Notes: a model not told the origin generated them from the sequence alone. Shown: positions 11,917 to 23,935, counted from the stretch's first letter. The stretch is 64,000 nt of DNA from Quercus robur (GCF_932294415.1 NC_065535.1:86940862-87004861); one strand, 5' to 3'. Numbers and translations: made by a program.

Positions 11917-13010
11917 CAAATTTTATATGTGACAGTTATCATTTTTTGTCATGTACTATTGCTCAAAATCGCACTTTAAATTTAGACCACAGCATTAAAC
12001 TAAGTATATACTCCTCTCTTAATTTAATCTTTAATTTACCTTTTGAAATAAATAATACGTTTTTTTTTAATGAAAAATGAAATCGTTTTTATTGTTTTCT
12101 CATTTTCGAAAATTCAAAGTATTTACATCTTGTACTTTGTCTTTTTTTTTTTTAATATATATATACACACATCTATCCATTTACTATTTTAAAAATCCTA
12201 CTTTTTAGCATCTCACGTTTTCCTTTTTTATTTTTTTAATCTCTTCCATATTTTGGAAAAAAAAGACTTCTACAATAAAACTACTACTATAATTTCTTCT
12301 TCCATATCCTTATATTTAGGCACTAACATAATTGATTTTGAAAGAAAATAAAATGCTAAATTTTAGGGAAAAAAATTTTAAATCTAATATTCCATTCTTG
12401 TAAAGTCTCTCACGTTCTCTCTCTCTCTATTTATGTACTATTTAAAAAATTTCCACTTTCTATTCCACGTTAAACATCTCAAGTTTTCATTTTTTTTCTT
12501 TTTTTTTTTTCTTTTTTTTTTCTTTTTTTTTACGTTTTTGGTGTTGTTTTTTTTTTTTTTTTTTTTTTCAAATTTTATGTATGACAGTTATCATTTTTTG
12601 TCTTTTCCTAAAATGTAGTTTTTTTAATCCTAAAATTTAGTCATTTACTACACATCCATAACATAAGTAAATAAAACTTAAATTGGAAATTTTATGTGAT
12701 GAGATACATGTTAATTGTATACAAAATAAATCTCACGTTTTCCTCTTTTTTTTTCTTTTTTTTTTAATGTCGTCCATATTTTGGAAAAGAAAGACTCCTA
12801 CAATAAAACTACTACTATAATTTCTCCATCCATATCCTTATATTTAGGCACTAACATATATGATTTTGAAAAAAAATAAAATGCTAAATTTTAGGGAAAA
12901 AAAATTAAAAGTCTAATATTTCATTCTTGTAAAGTCTCTCATGTTCTTGGTGTTGTTGATGTAGGTTTTTTTTTTTTTTTTTTTTTTTCAAATTTTATGT
13001 ATGATAGTCC
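11321..13010 (+). repeat. Tandem direct repeat, 629 bp period
   Basis: The landmark CATGTACTATT followed by ATCGCACTTTAAATTTAGAC occurs at 11321 and again at 11950. The whole interval repeats in order (TTTTGGAAAAAAAAGAC, CTACAATAAAACTACTAC, GGCACTAACATA, CTAAATTTTAGGG, then poly-T and GACAGTTATCATTTTTTGTC). A third, shortened copy occupies about 12733-13010. All are very AT-rich with long T tracts and encode nothing convincing. It is probably a duplicated non-autonomous transposon or satellite-like unit; the class is unknown. Confidence 0.82.
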
Positions 13011-14255
13011 TCTGAATCTGAAATGGGCAAAGGCTCTCAGGGGCGGCTTGATGTATTTTCCCATTTTTCATATCTTTATTTTTTTATTCCATAATTTTTT
13101 TATCCACATAATTTATGACTATTATTTTTTTATCTACACAATGCAAGGCTACAACCACTAAACGTTTCCTAAATAACTGCAAATTTTCGAAATTCAAATT
13201 TCCAATAAAATCTCACCATGTTCTCTATCACAATCTCTTTTATCCTTATATGCTATCACTACCAACATTTTCGGATAACTACTATTTTATTCAGATGTTT
13301 GCTTTATTCTATTTCTTTTTTTTTGGAGAAGAATTTTCTATTTCTATTTGAATTCAAAAATTTCAAACACAAACTCTAACAAACTTAAGCTATTATCTTT
13401 AACAACATATACATTCAAACGTTGGTTTGTTAATTAAATTTTTTTTTTTTTAAATACTTGGTTTAACCCTAATTCTTTTATCTCTCTCAGGTTCACGTAC
13501 GCACAAACTTTTTGGATTGCATTGAGGATAAAATGTAAACAAAGACTATTAAAAGAGGTAAAGGAAGCCATACTGTTTAACTGTTGGAGAATGATTTTGA
13601 ATACTTCTTTTGTAGCATAAGACAGCCCTATCTTTGGATCACAATACCTACAACATGAAATGACAATTCATTAAGAAGTACAATGATGGAGTATATGAAG
13701 GAACCATTTATTTCAAAATTACATTTTAAAATAAAGAAGAAGGGGAAAAAAAAAAGAGTTAACGTGATACATATAAGAAAAAAAAAAAGTAGAACTTAAA
13801 GAAAGTCAATCATAAACAAAAGAAAAGAAAACAAAGAGGAACTTGCAAAAGATAGAACCTGAAAATTTGTTGAAACCTCTGACAGTAAATATCTTTAATA
13901 TGAAGAAAAAGAGAAGAAGATGTAGAGTTAAACTAAATGTCTTTAATTTGAAGAAGAATGAGAGAGAGAAAGTGAGATAGAAACTGTAAAGCGTACGTGA
14001 GTTTGTGGTTTTAAAGTGTAGGAGTTTTAATTTACATATCTATCATCGGTAGTTGAAAACTTGCAAGTGGGTATGATGAGGGTAGCTTAGGCATGAAAAA
14101 TGTGGAATCCAAACAGGGGAAGCCCCTTAAATAGTAGTATAGATAATTGAATCTTCAAGACATTAATAAAGGAAACATGTATCAAAGAAACAGTGTCTCA
14201 ATGTGTTTGACATTGGTGTAACTCAATTCTTTTTTAAAAAAAAAAAAAAAAGGAA
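13011..14255. other. AT-rich intergenic DNA
   Basis: No coding exon, RNA gene or terminal repeat was recognised. It contains purine-rich stretches at 13730-13980 and A/T tracts. Confidence 0.5.
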
Positions 14256-14431
14256 ATGCTAATGAGAGCCCTTAGGGCACTCGTTAAGAATCCAGTTAAA
14301 GAAAGTTTTTATGAAAAAAGAAAAAAAAAATAATTAATGTTTTGACAGTTTTTTTCATTTTCCATAAAAGTGATGTCAAAACTTTTCTAAAATGGATTGT
14401 TAACGAATGCCCTAAGGATACTCGTTAGCAT
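14256..14431. mobile_element. MITE with about 40 bp terminal inverted repeats
   Basis: The left end ATGCTAATGAGAGCCCTTAG and the right end CTAAGGATACTCGTTAGCAT are inverted copies, and the match extends to ATCCA / TGGAT on the inner side. The element is about 176 bp with an A-rich centre. The target duplication is obscured by flanking A tracts. The superfamily is unassigned. Confidence 0.82.
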
Positions 14432-15325
14432 GACCCAAAAAAAAATCTCATTCATTTATGTCCCTTAAATGTAGTATTTATTGTTGCTATACTCCTGTTA
14501 AGTCGCCTCATCTACCACGTCATTATTAATTTTCATATTTATATTTTACCTTTAATTTTTTTGATAATATTAACTATATAAATATATTAGCTTTACAAAA
14601 AGTATTGTCTATATATATATATATATATATATATTCCTTTTGAGCGGTTTTAACTTATTATATAATTTTGCCCTTTTATCTTTTTTTTTTTTTTTTAGTT
14701 GTTCTTATTTTCATCTTCTTACTATAAATTTGTCACTCTCTCCTCTTCTATGCATATTTTTCCCATACAAAAAGGTTATCTCTCTCTCTCTTTTAATTTT
14801 TTTTTCATTTTTTGTTGGATTTTTTTTTCTTGCATCTCTACCTTAGATTGATGAATATTTGTGTTATTTAGAACTTTACTCTTAGTTGTTTATAATTGAA
14901 AAATGAAATCAATGTAGAATAAATAATTTAAAAAAAAAAAAAATTTGCCTATAAAAAGGTATCCACAAGTCTTGCTTAATCATTGATGATAGAAAAGATA
15001 CAACTTGACAACTGCCCTATAGGATGATCTTCTGCTAGAGGTTTGTACTTTGTACCCCTATTTTCCCATTATTGACTTCATGTGTTCATTGATGAAAGTA
15101 TTTTTTTTATCATTTTATTTACAACTCTTTTTTTTTTTTTAATAAATGGTGCTTGTTGTTAACCTGATTTTGGAAAAAAAAAACATATTATAATAAGTCT
15201 ATATTTTGTTTTGTTGTCAGGTTTTAGTTTATTTGGAAAATAACAGGATAGTCTGGACATTATGATGATGAATAGTTAGTGCAGTTAAAGAAGATAGTGT
15301 TCATGCAGTTTCTTTTTACTGTTTG
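14432..15325. other. AT-rich intergenic DNA with (TA)n
   Basis: No gene was recognised. A TA microsatellite lies at about 14610-14634. Confidence 0.5.
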
Positions 15326-15327
15326 TA

Positions 15328-15702
15328 AGGGCATGTTTGGATTATTGAATGTAGATTACATTAGCAATAGTAATCTTTATTACTAAGAATAGAAGACATT
15401 GTAATGGAATAACTATTATTATCCATAAGTTTGGTTGTTACATATGAAAAGCTTGTAAAAGATGATGTATAAGAAAAAGTTATATTTTTTGAAATATATT
15501 AATTTTAAAATCTATTATATGCACTAAGGAATAGTTATTACATTTATTTTAAAGAAGAATAACTATTCTTTAATTTATAGTTATTCCTACGTAATAACTA
15601 ATCTATGTAATAAAAATGCAATCAAATGACCGAATTGCTATTATACATGAATAACTACACCAATACAAGAGTTATTACAGTATATCAAACATACTTTAAA
15701 TA
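15328..15702. mobile_element. Probable MITE, about 375 bp
   Basis: It opens GGGCATGTTTGGAT and closes ATCAAACATACTTTA, which are imperfect inverted ends. The interior contains repeated TAACTATT / AATAGTTATT words in both orientations. This is typical of short AT-rich MITEs, but the ends are less exact than in the neighbouring elements. Confidence 0.5.
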
Positions 15703-16967
15703 TTTTTTTAACAAATTAACAGTAAATTATTATGTCTTTGTTATATGATGTTCTTAAATGCTTAAGTAATTGTTTTAAGTGTTTGGAAATATTTTATGTT
15801 ACTCTTCATTTTCCTTATCTCATTAGTGTATTTTTTGAGATTTTTAAGAAAACAAATTCAATTTTGTGTTTAAAATTATCTATTTATCTATTCATTTTTC
15901 ACATACTGGATTAGATTTTAAATTAGATTATGATAGTATTAACACAATACTTCTTCTTCTTCTTTTTTCAAAATAATTTCTCTACTTTTTTCCCCTTTGA
16001 TGTAAATTTTATTTTTCCATTATTTATTTATTTATTTTGGATTGTAGTTTGATGAGTTTTATTAATATTTTTTTACATACATTTCTTGGTGTTTTTGATT
16101 GTACGGTAAAAAATTTTGGGTTTGAAAAAGTTTGTTTAAAATTACAAGAATAATTTCCAAATTTTATATAATTTTTCGTGATATACAAAATGTAATAATA
16201 ACTTTTATTAAAAATTAATATTTTCACTAACTTACCTTTGGAATTCCTAAGAAAAATTGTATTGTTTTCATTTTAGTCTGATAAATATGATATATATTAC
16301 ATTTGTGATTATCCCTATAATAAATGAAAATAAGATTATAAAATATATTACTATTTATTAAATTAGTCCAAATTACAAAAAATAAATTTAGTAAGTTTAC
16401 TCTAAAAATATTATCATGTGCAACGGACGGGTCAACGTTTGGTATAGAATTAACAACAATGGAGTAATCTCCATTATTTTCACTTGTATTTTTTTTTTTT
16501 TTTGGGCTAAACTTAGCTAAATTATACACACTTGAACTACAAAATATTGCACAACCTCTGAGCTTGGATGGCATTCTAGTACTATTAGCTGTAAATTCAA
16601 TAAATGTTGCTGCATAGTAGCGTATCAGTCTAGACAGTTGCAAAATGTTGATTAATATTCTCCCTACGAAGTCTGATATGCATAGTCCCATCTCCGAACT
16701 GTAAAGCCACTTTTGTTAATAAAAAGTCCTGAGTTTTCAGCTACTTATATAGCATATGGCAGCTTTAAGGGGAATTTATGGGTTACCGAGAATCCCAACC
16801 AGATACCTCTTTCATTAAGTGTTTGTGTAATTGAAGTTGCAACCAGATACCTCAAATTTTGGGTATCTTACCATTACTAGTTTCATTAGCAGTTTAAAAT
16901 TCATTATGTTTTTCAATCATTTTACTAAATGGATGTGATTGGAATTTTTTTTTTTATTACAATATTT

Positions 16968-17001
<34 letters not shown>

Positions 17002-17617
17002 ACGCATACAAATGAACATCTTTGAGGAAGTTATCTGTACTTTCAATTTGAATGTTTAACAATACATATAATTTATTGTAATATATTAAAATTTTTTATA
17101 AAGTTTTCTTTTTGAAGATTCAAGAAATTCCAAAGTCTGGATAAAGCTTTGTAAGACTTTTTATTACACAAGAAATTCAAGGCTCTGAAAGTGAAACCAA
17201 GATTGCTTTGGTTTGCTTGTTGTTTCTCAATGTACACATTTCTTTTATTTGCTATAAGCATGTCGGGTTGTACCAAATCATCTTGATGGGCCGGGCCTGC
17301 TCAAATTTCAAATTTACTGCACTTGAAAACAATTTTATTTTTTTGAGGGTGTTGAAAACAATTTTAGGTTGGTGTATCCCTTCTTAAATCCTAACCTTTC
17401 ATGTGTGGAAAATTAAAACAACATAACAATCAATTTGTAACGTCTTTGGACGGTGATTTGATAGATTAAATGTTGTCACTGATTGTATAAATCATAGTAA
17501 TAATAATGTTATCATAGTAATAATAATGTTATTATTAGTAGCAGTATATCACTACTTCAGTACTACTCCACATTCCATGCTCATGGCCAAATGAAGAGTA
17601 TCTTGGCTTAAAAATTC
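15703..17617. other. AT-rich intergenic DNA
   Basis: No supported gene. A (TA)n run lies at about 16972-16998. Open frames at 16024-16691 and 17073-17276 on the minus strand show no family similarity. Confidence 0.5.
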
Positions 17618-17620
17618 TTA

Positions 17621-18520
17621 GAGCACTTATAGCAGTGGAGCTAAATAGCTATATAGCTATTTTAGCTTTACCAAAACACAAAAATCAACCATCTAGCAGT
17701 GGAGGTAAAGGTATTTTTACCTTCATTGCTACAGTGCACAACCATTGTGCACTGTAGCTAAGAGCTATAAAAAAAAAAAAAAAAAAAAAATTATTCCCAG
17801 CCCGCATTAAAAAACATAAAACACAACAAATGAAACTCATGCAAAGCACAACCACTCAATTTGATTTCCACGGCTCCATCACTCTCCACATCGATTCAAA
17901 CAAGCTCAAGCCACCAATTCAAACTGCAACAACAAAATCCACACTGATTCAAAATGCAAAACTCAACAACTGAAACCCAAGCGAAACACAACCACCAATT
18001 TGATCTCCATGGCTCCACCACTCTCACCAATTCAAACAAGCTCCAGCCACCGAAACTGATTCAAAAACCCACCACTGATTTAGCAACCCACGCTGATTCA
18101 ACCCACAACGCCGATTCAACCCACCTCTGAAACCCAGCCACCGATTCAACTTCAATACTAGAATTGAAACCAAACCAACACACCTTTGAAACCCAGCTGA
18201 TTCAAACCACCTTTGAAACCCACGCCGATTCAAGCTACCGATTCAAACCACCACTTTAAACCCAGTAAACACCGATTCAACCCAGCCAAAAACAACCGAG
18301 TGAAGAGAAAAAAAAATAGAGAGTAAAGGAGAGAGAGAGAAATAGAAAGATTGTCAGAGAAGAAAGGGAGAGATAGAATAAAATATTAGACGATTGAGAC
18401 GATAATAGGCTATCATGACATTGAGAAATTTTTTTAGTTAAAAGATAAATTTGTATATATATAATTTGGAGTTAAAAAAAATATATATATATATATATAT
18501 ATTATTTTTTTTTTGAGAAA

Positions 18521-18551
<31 letters not shown>

Positions 18552-18979
18552 ACTCTAGTTTCTTATTTGCTATCATGATGATTGAGAAATTGTTCTAGTA
18601 AAAAAAAAATGTATAAGTATAATTTGGGGTTAAAAAAATCACTTGTTAAAACTAAATAATTATTTGCTATTATTTGGCAACGGCGGTGGTAGTAGTGGAA
18701 GAGTTGGTGGCAGTAGTGGCAGCGGTAGCGGTAGTGGCAGCGGTAGCGATTATGGGTGGTTGTGATTGTTGTTTATTGTAGTGAATATATTATTTTATTG
18801 TAGTGGATATATTATTTTATTGTAGTAGATATATTATTTTATTGTGATATTTATATTATTTTATTGTATTGAAAGCTAAAATAGATCCATTACTGCAGCA
18901 TGTGAGTAGGTAAAATAGATAAAGTAACTTTTTGTGATGCCAAATAGCTAAATTTTTAGCTTCACTACAATGGATGCTC
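17621..18979. mobile_element. Harbinger-like non-autonomous element, 1359 bp
   Basis: The ends are inverted: GAGCACTTATAGCAGTGGAG at 17621, and the complement of GAGCATCCATTGTAGTGAAG ending at 18979. The flanks are TTA at 17618-17620 and TTA at 18980-18982, the 3 bp target duplication expected for PIF/Harbinger elements. An inner hairpin around TGCACTGTAGC lies at about 17730-17760. The interior carries a GATTCAA-rich tract (17880-18290), GA and TA microsatellites and a GGC/AGT-rich stretch (18675-18740). No transposase was seen. A shorter relative lies at 33200-34032. Confidence 0.82.
18772..18872 (+). repeat. Short tandem repeat, about 24 bp unit
   Basis: The unit TATTTTATTGTAGTGGATAT repeats about four times with small changes inside the 1359 bp element. 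Confidence 0.75.
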
Positions 18980-19081
18980 TTAAGAAGCAATTAAAAAAAA
19001 AAAAAAAAGTAATGCTAAGGATATAACAAGATTTATTAAATAAGCCTTATAAACTGAATGTACCAATTTAAACATAAACAT

Positions 19082-19888
19082 TGTAGGGTCCTTGGGCCCA
19101 GAAGTGCATTATCTATTCATATGTTGGGCCTATGGCCCAAGCCGAGGACAAAGATCCGCCCGAGGATGAGATGTCTTTGTCAGCGGAAATTACACTGATG
19201 AATAAATGGTGGGGTTTAGCCCTAAAGGCTCCAGAAAGTTTGCCGAGGACGAAAACTTCCTCAGCCGAGCTTGGCTGAGGTCTTGGGAAATGGATTGACA
19301 ACAAAGATGGCAATCTCTGAAATTCGTTTGCACGGCAGAGACATAAGATAAGGATGATCCCCAAAATATCTGGGAAGAAAGCTATTGCTTCCGCATTAAA
19401 TGCATTGCAGCTATTCCCCTGGCCGCATTAATGTGGAAGTGATGCTTGAACAGTGTATTTCAGCCTTACAGCTATTGCTTGAAGACTTATGAGAATGACT
19501 GATGGGACAAGTATCAACCCTAACCATCTAGCATACAGGTGGACGGTTGAGGTGAAGGGAGAAGAGAGTATAAAAGAAGAGGAGAAAGAACAATAACGAG
19601 AATCGGAAATTAGAGAGAAAAAATACTGTAGCAATCCACAATCAAATCTGTAACACTTCCTTAAAACAATATGTTAGAACTATTGTCCTCGGATTTCGCC
19701 GAGGACGTTCTTTCTTCACTTTATAATAGTCCATGTTTATCTTTTTGTCATCAAGCCTATCTATAACGCTGTTTGATTAACTAAAATCCAGTGTTTTAAT
19801 TCATTCCTCTACAAATTCATTGTCGTGGGCCTCTTGGGCCAAAGTCCATCCACGTGCTGGGCTAGGAACTCAAGTTCGGGTCCTTACA
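19082..19888 (+). mobile_element. Solo LTR, 807 bp, with 5 bp target duplication
   Basis: It starts TGTAGGGTCC and ends GGGTCCTTACA. It is flanked on both sides by AACAT (19077-19081 and 19889-19893). There is no PBS, internal region or second LTR, as expected after recombination between two LTRs. A promoter-like GAGTATAAAAGA lies at about 19566. Its wording (CCAAGCCGAGGAC, GATGGGACAAGTAT, a TATAAAAG box) resembles the LTRs at 22538 and 25674, so it is a related but distinct Gypsy-like family. Confidence 0.88.
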
Positions 19889-20075
19889 AACATAAACATA
19901 AACAAAAACCAAAAAAAAAAAAAAAAAAAACACACTATTAAGAATCTTTCTACAAACTACTAACAAAATTGCATAGTAATGATTAAGAGATTTGGAGGTT
20001 CAATCCCGCCTAAATCAATAGGAAGAGATATCATAAGTTGAAAGTTTATTAAAAAAAAAAAAAATGATTAACTAA

Positions 20076-20269
20076 GGGTCTATTTGGGATCTACTTATTT
20101 TGCTAAAACTTTTACTAAAAATATTGTAGATAAAGGTAAAAGTTAGCTAAAATAGTATAGTATGACTCATAAATAGTACCAAATAGTGCAGTGAGGCACA
20201 TAAATAGTAAAAAAAATAAGCTGAATAATAAAATAAGCTAACTTTTTAATTTTTGCCAAACACACACTA
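20076..20269. mobile_element. MITE 1 of a four-element chain
   Basis: Opens GGGTCTATTTGGGATCTACT and closes GCCAAACACACACTAA. It is followed directly by the next element. Interior words such as AAATAGTGCAGTGAGGC are shared with the relatives. Confidence 0.65.
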
Positions 20270-20445
20270 AGGGTCCATTTGGATACAGCTTATTTTGCTG
20301 AAAATTGAAAATACTATAGCAAAATAATTTTTAAATGTGTGAATAGTGTCGTGGAACCCATTTTTAATATTTTTTTGAATAAAGTGGTTGTGGGTCCCGT
20401 GAACAGTGATAAACAGTGCTAGTTGTCCCCTAAAGCTGAAACGCG

Positions 20446-20492
<47 letters not shown>

Positions 20493-20531
20493 AGACACGT
20501 GAGTTTTCAGTCGGATCCAAACGCTATCTAA
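20270..20531. mobile_element. MITE 2 of the chain
   Basis: Opens GGGTCCATTTGGATACAGCT and closes GATCCAAACGCTATCTAA. It contains a 50-nt A run (about 20442-20490) and GAACAGTGATAAACAGTG. Confidence 0.72.
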
Positions 20532-20663
20532 GGGTTCATTTGGATACCACTTATTTTGCTGAAATCTGAAAACAATAAAAATAAAATAAAAAAAAGCTAC
20601 TGTTCATGCATGGGTTATTGTTCATAAGCCTAAATGCACCATTCATGGGAGAGGCGCTAAAAT

Positions 20664-20703
<40 letters not shown>

Positions 20704-20743
20704 GAAACGTTGGATGCAACATCAATACCCAAACGCATACTAA
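20532..20743. mobile_element. MITE 3 of the chain
   Basis: Opens GGGTTCATTTGGATACCACT and closes ACCCAAACGCATACTAA. It is the closest relative of MITE 2 and of the copy at 44850, sharing TTATTTTGCTGAAA, CTGTTCAT and AGAGGCGCT. Confidence 0.72.
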
Positions 20744-20945
20744 GTGTGCATTTGGAATTGCTTAAAAGCCAACTTTTTTTTTTTTATTTAACTTATTTTT
20801 GCTATTATTCATGGGTTTCATTACACTTTTTGGTATTATTCATGACTCCCATTATACTATTCCAACTACCTTTTAATTTTATTTATAGTACTTTCAGTAA
20901 AAAAAATTCAATTTCAGATAAATAAGTTGTTCCTAACAGACACTA
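20744..20945. mobile_element. MITE 4 of the chain
   Basis: Opens GTGTGCATTTGGAATTGCTT and ends near GTTCCTAACAGACACTA. It is the most diverged of the four, with ATTATTCATG words inside. Confidence 0.5.
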
Positions 20946-21569
20946 CATTATATTGTGTTTGAAAATTATAATTGGTATCATATCAACAACATAATATATA
21001 AATTTACTAACTAATATATTTTCTTGTGATTGAAAATTAGACACATTCATTTAAAGTTAGTGTAATAAAATTTGTTGTATCTATTAAGTGTTTGTAATGA
21101 TATTGGTATTACCTTTTTAGCATTTTTCATTTCAAAAAACTTTAATTTATTTATTTATTTTTTATACTAACAATTGTGCTGTAAATTTAATCAAAACTCT
21201 AATGCCAGTATAATAAAATTCATGAAGTGTTCGGCCCAATTCCAAGAATTGCAGACATGGAAGTCTACTGAGAAAACTCTGTTAACCTTCATTAGTTCTA
21301 CTCTTACTCCCTGATTTTTAATCTTATTTTTGGGTGTAATTCTGCAAAAGAATCAGAAAACTCTTGAGGAATTGTTTTTCTTCAATATCTAAATCTCATA
21401 TTATGAACTTAAATGGTGAAATCTCAAGAAATGATCCGAATCAGTTGATATATATTTTCAAAGGATTAAGGATGTTAGAGACAAACTAAAGGCCGTTGGA
21501 GTCATCACCAATGATGGGAGCTATTGCAAAATCGAAATCCACACTATTAGTCTCACGTTCCACCATTAG
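20946..21569. other. Intergenic DNA, no feature recognised
   Basis: AT-rich sequence between the MITE chain and the Copia relic. The last 150 bp may be further decayed Copia sequence, but this cannot be shown by eye. Confidence 0.45.
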
Positions 21570-21903
21570 TGTCATCATCCCCATCCTATGTCTTCAACTA
21601 CTATATTACCTGCTAATCACCATTTTATGCGAATAAGAGCCAAAAGTGGTATACACAAACCCAAACTTTGTAATAAGACCACTCTAAACTATACATTTAT
21701 AGAACCTCCCACATTGGCTCTCAATGCCCTCAATGGTGTACTGCCCAGGATTTTGAATTTGAAACTCTTCAATGAGAAAGCACATGGTTCCTTGGTTCCT
21801 AATAAGAACTTGGTGGGTTGTAAATGGGTTTACAAACTCAAACTTAACTTAGCTCAGATGGCTCTATTTCTAGATACAAAGCCAATAACATTTTGTTAAA
21901 CTC
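21570..21903 (+). pseudogene. Ty1/Copia reverse transcriptase relic
   Basis: The translation retains the entry to the Copia RT domain: HHFMRIRAKSGIHKPK, EPPTLALNAL, then SLVPNKNLVGCKWVYKLKLN. A frameshift after about 21845 is needed to continue as SDGSISRYKA, which then runs into a stop near 21901. This is only the N-terminal edge of the RT. Integrase, the catalytic YVDD and LTRs were not seen nearby. It is an old truncated insertion. Confidence 0.8.
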
Positions 21904-22532
21904 TTAGAAAACAAAATAATATGCGTATCGATATGAGACTTTTTTCCCCTTAGAAGGAAACAAAAGCTTAGAAGCTTTCAAAATATGTATTCTCTTGTTG
22001 CCCTTTTAATAAGAACTAATTGTGCTAATGCAAGATCTGCAACATTTTATGAAAGACTTTTCGTGTTACTAACAAAAATATCACTAACTTGTTTTTAGTT
22101 TCCTCCAATATTTTAATAATTTTTCTTGCAAATTTTTTTGGTCTTTAGTGTTTTATTTTATCAACAAAAAGACATGTAGTAATTTGATCATACTATATGT
22201 ATTTACAAATTTGAAAATAATATGATATAGTGACTAATATAGATAGGCATGTTTCATGCATTTTTAAGAATGCAAATATCGTTTTGATAAAACAAAAATG
22301 AAAATATTCTTCAATTATTTTTTAACATTCTTGATTGTGCATTATATATATATTTTTTCTTTTCTTAGACTTTGTTTCAATCGTTGCAAAAACAACTAAA
22401 TTTGAGCAAGAATATCATATTTCAAATAAGTTATTTCTCATATAAATTTTAGAAAAATGACATCAAAATTTTAGTGTACTTAAATAATTAATGCACTACT
22501 TGAATAATTAATATAACAAAATAAATGTATTT
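21904..22532. other. AT-rich intergenic DNA
   Basis: No gene or repeat boundary was recognised before the LTR element's target duplication at 22533. Confidence 0.5.
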
Positions 22533-22537
22533 ATCGT

Positions 22538-23218
22538 TGTGGGGCCCAATAATTTGTGGCCTTGGCCCATTCATTCGTTGGGGCCCAAGGCCCGAGCCGA
22601 GGAAGGTTATAGCTCAGGCTCGGTAGTACAAGTACAAAATAGTCTTGGGACACAGCCGATGACGATTCGGTCCTCGGCATGTCCGAGGTCTCGCTGGAAG
22701 GAAGGGCAAAAACGGTATAGGAGCAGCTTGGAAAAAAATCTAAAATATCTAGGTCAATAGAGAAGGATACGCTGAAAAGTATAACGACCAGGGAAAGCTG
22801 CCCTTACTGCCATTCAATACTCTGCACCTGACAGAGCTATACTCCTCAGCTTTTACAACCACCCCCAACCACTCTAGGTATGGGCTGATGGGACAAATAT
22901 CTGTCCTGGAAAGTTGAACCTACACGTGGACGAAGGATAAGGAATACATGCTAGTATAAAAGGAAAAGTAAGAATCCAGAGAGGAGGCTGGGAAAAATGG
23001 CTAAAAACCAGAGCCTTCCAGCCCGCCTCCTGGAGAAAGACTCCTAGGCGCACACACTTTAATTATGTATGAACACCATGGAAAACCCACTGTGGAAAAC
23101 CCACCGTCTTGTGACCAAGGCCTAGCCTTTCAAACCCACGCTCACAAATCATATTGTTTGGGCCTTTTTACGCGCGAACCCAACACTATTACGGGTCATT
23201 ACAAATCGTGTTCTTACA
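22538..23218 (+). repeat. 5' LTR
   Basis: Begins TGTGGGGCCCAATAA and ends GTGTTCTTACA. A TATA-like box (CTAGTATAAAAGGAAAAG) lies at about 22950, so U3/R would be to its right. 681 bp. Confidence 0.92.
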
Positions 23219-23219
23219 A

Positions 23220-23238
23220 TTGGCGCCGTCTGTGGGGA
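23220..23238 (+). promoter_or_regulatory. Primer-binding site
   Basis: TTGGCGCCGTCTGTGGGG begins two bases after the 5' LTR. The TGGCGCCG core is the plant Gypsy (Tat/Athila-style) PBS signature that pairs with a tRNA 3' end. Confidence 0.8.
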
Positions 23239-23454
23239 GTCTTGTGTGTTGGCATAGGCGGTAGGACGAGACAGTTCCCTTGTCATTTCTAACAGCCGGT
23301 TGTAATGTTCTAGCGTAAAGTTCCACTAGGGGCTATGTTTCTTTACTAGTGGTTACGCTTCGTAGCGTTAGCCGCATGGATGGTTCTAGGGGCTTGGCCG
23401 AGGAGCTAATTCCCCTAAAAACCAAGGTCTCATGCCATAGCCGAGGGGTTAATT

Positions 23455-23935
23455 CCCCCACTACTTATCAAAATCAAGTTTTGGACAGAACCAAGGTATT
23501 GCTTGGTCCTCGGACTTAAACCTATGGGGAAACCAACTACTTATCAATATCTATCAAGTTTTGGACAGAACCAAGGTATTGCATGGTCCTCGGACTCAAA
23601 CCTATGGGGAAACCAACTACTTATCAATATCTATCAAGTTTTGAACAGAACCAAGGTATTGCATGGTCCTCGGATTCAAACCTATGGGGAAACCAACTAC
23701 TTATCAAAATCAAGTTTTGGACAGAACCAAGGTATTGCATGATCCTCGGACTCAAACCTATGGGGAAACCAACTACTTAGAAGAAAAAACTGAGTTTTGG
23801 ACAGAACCAAGGTATTATATGGTCCTCGGACTCAAACCTATGGGGAAACCAACTACTTAGAAGAAAAAACTGAGTTTTGGACAGAACCAAGGTATTGCAT
23901 GGTCCTCGGACTCAAGCCTATGGAAAGGTCAGCTG
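23455..23935 (+). repeat. Tandem array, six copies of about 80 bp
   Basis: The landmark TTGGACAGAACCAAGGTATT recurs at 23481, 23561, 23641 (one change), 23717, 23797 and 23877, giving spacings of 80, 80, 76, 80 and 80. Each unit also carries GGTCCTCGGACTCAAACC and GGGGAAACCAACTACTTA. It lies in the 5' interior of the LTR element. Confidence 0.92.

Noticed and set aside
16227..16691. 154-codon frame on the minus strand
   Set aside because: Lys/Asn/Ile-rich, low complexity at both ends, no conserved motif, and in AT-rich DNA; likely chance.
22539..23292. Frames in the 5' LTR
   Set aside because: LTR sequence is non-coding; the frames match no protein.
23503..23860. Repetitive frames in three phases
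   Set aside because: They are translations of the 80 bp tandem array; its unit length is not a multiple of three, and the same peptide appears in each phase.
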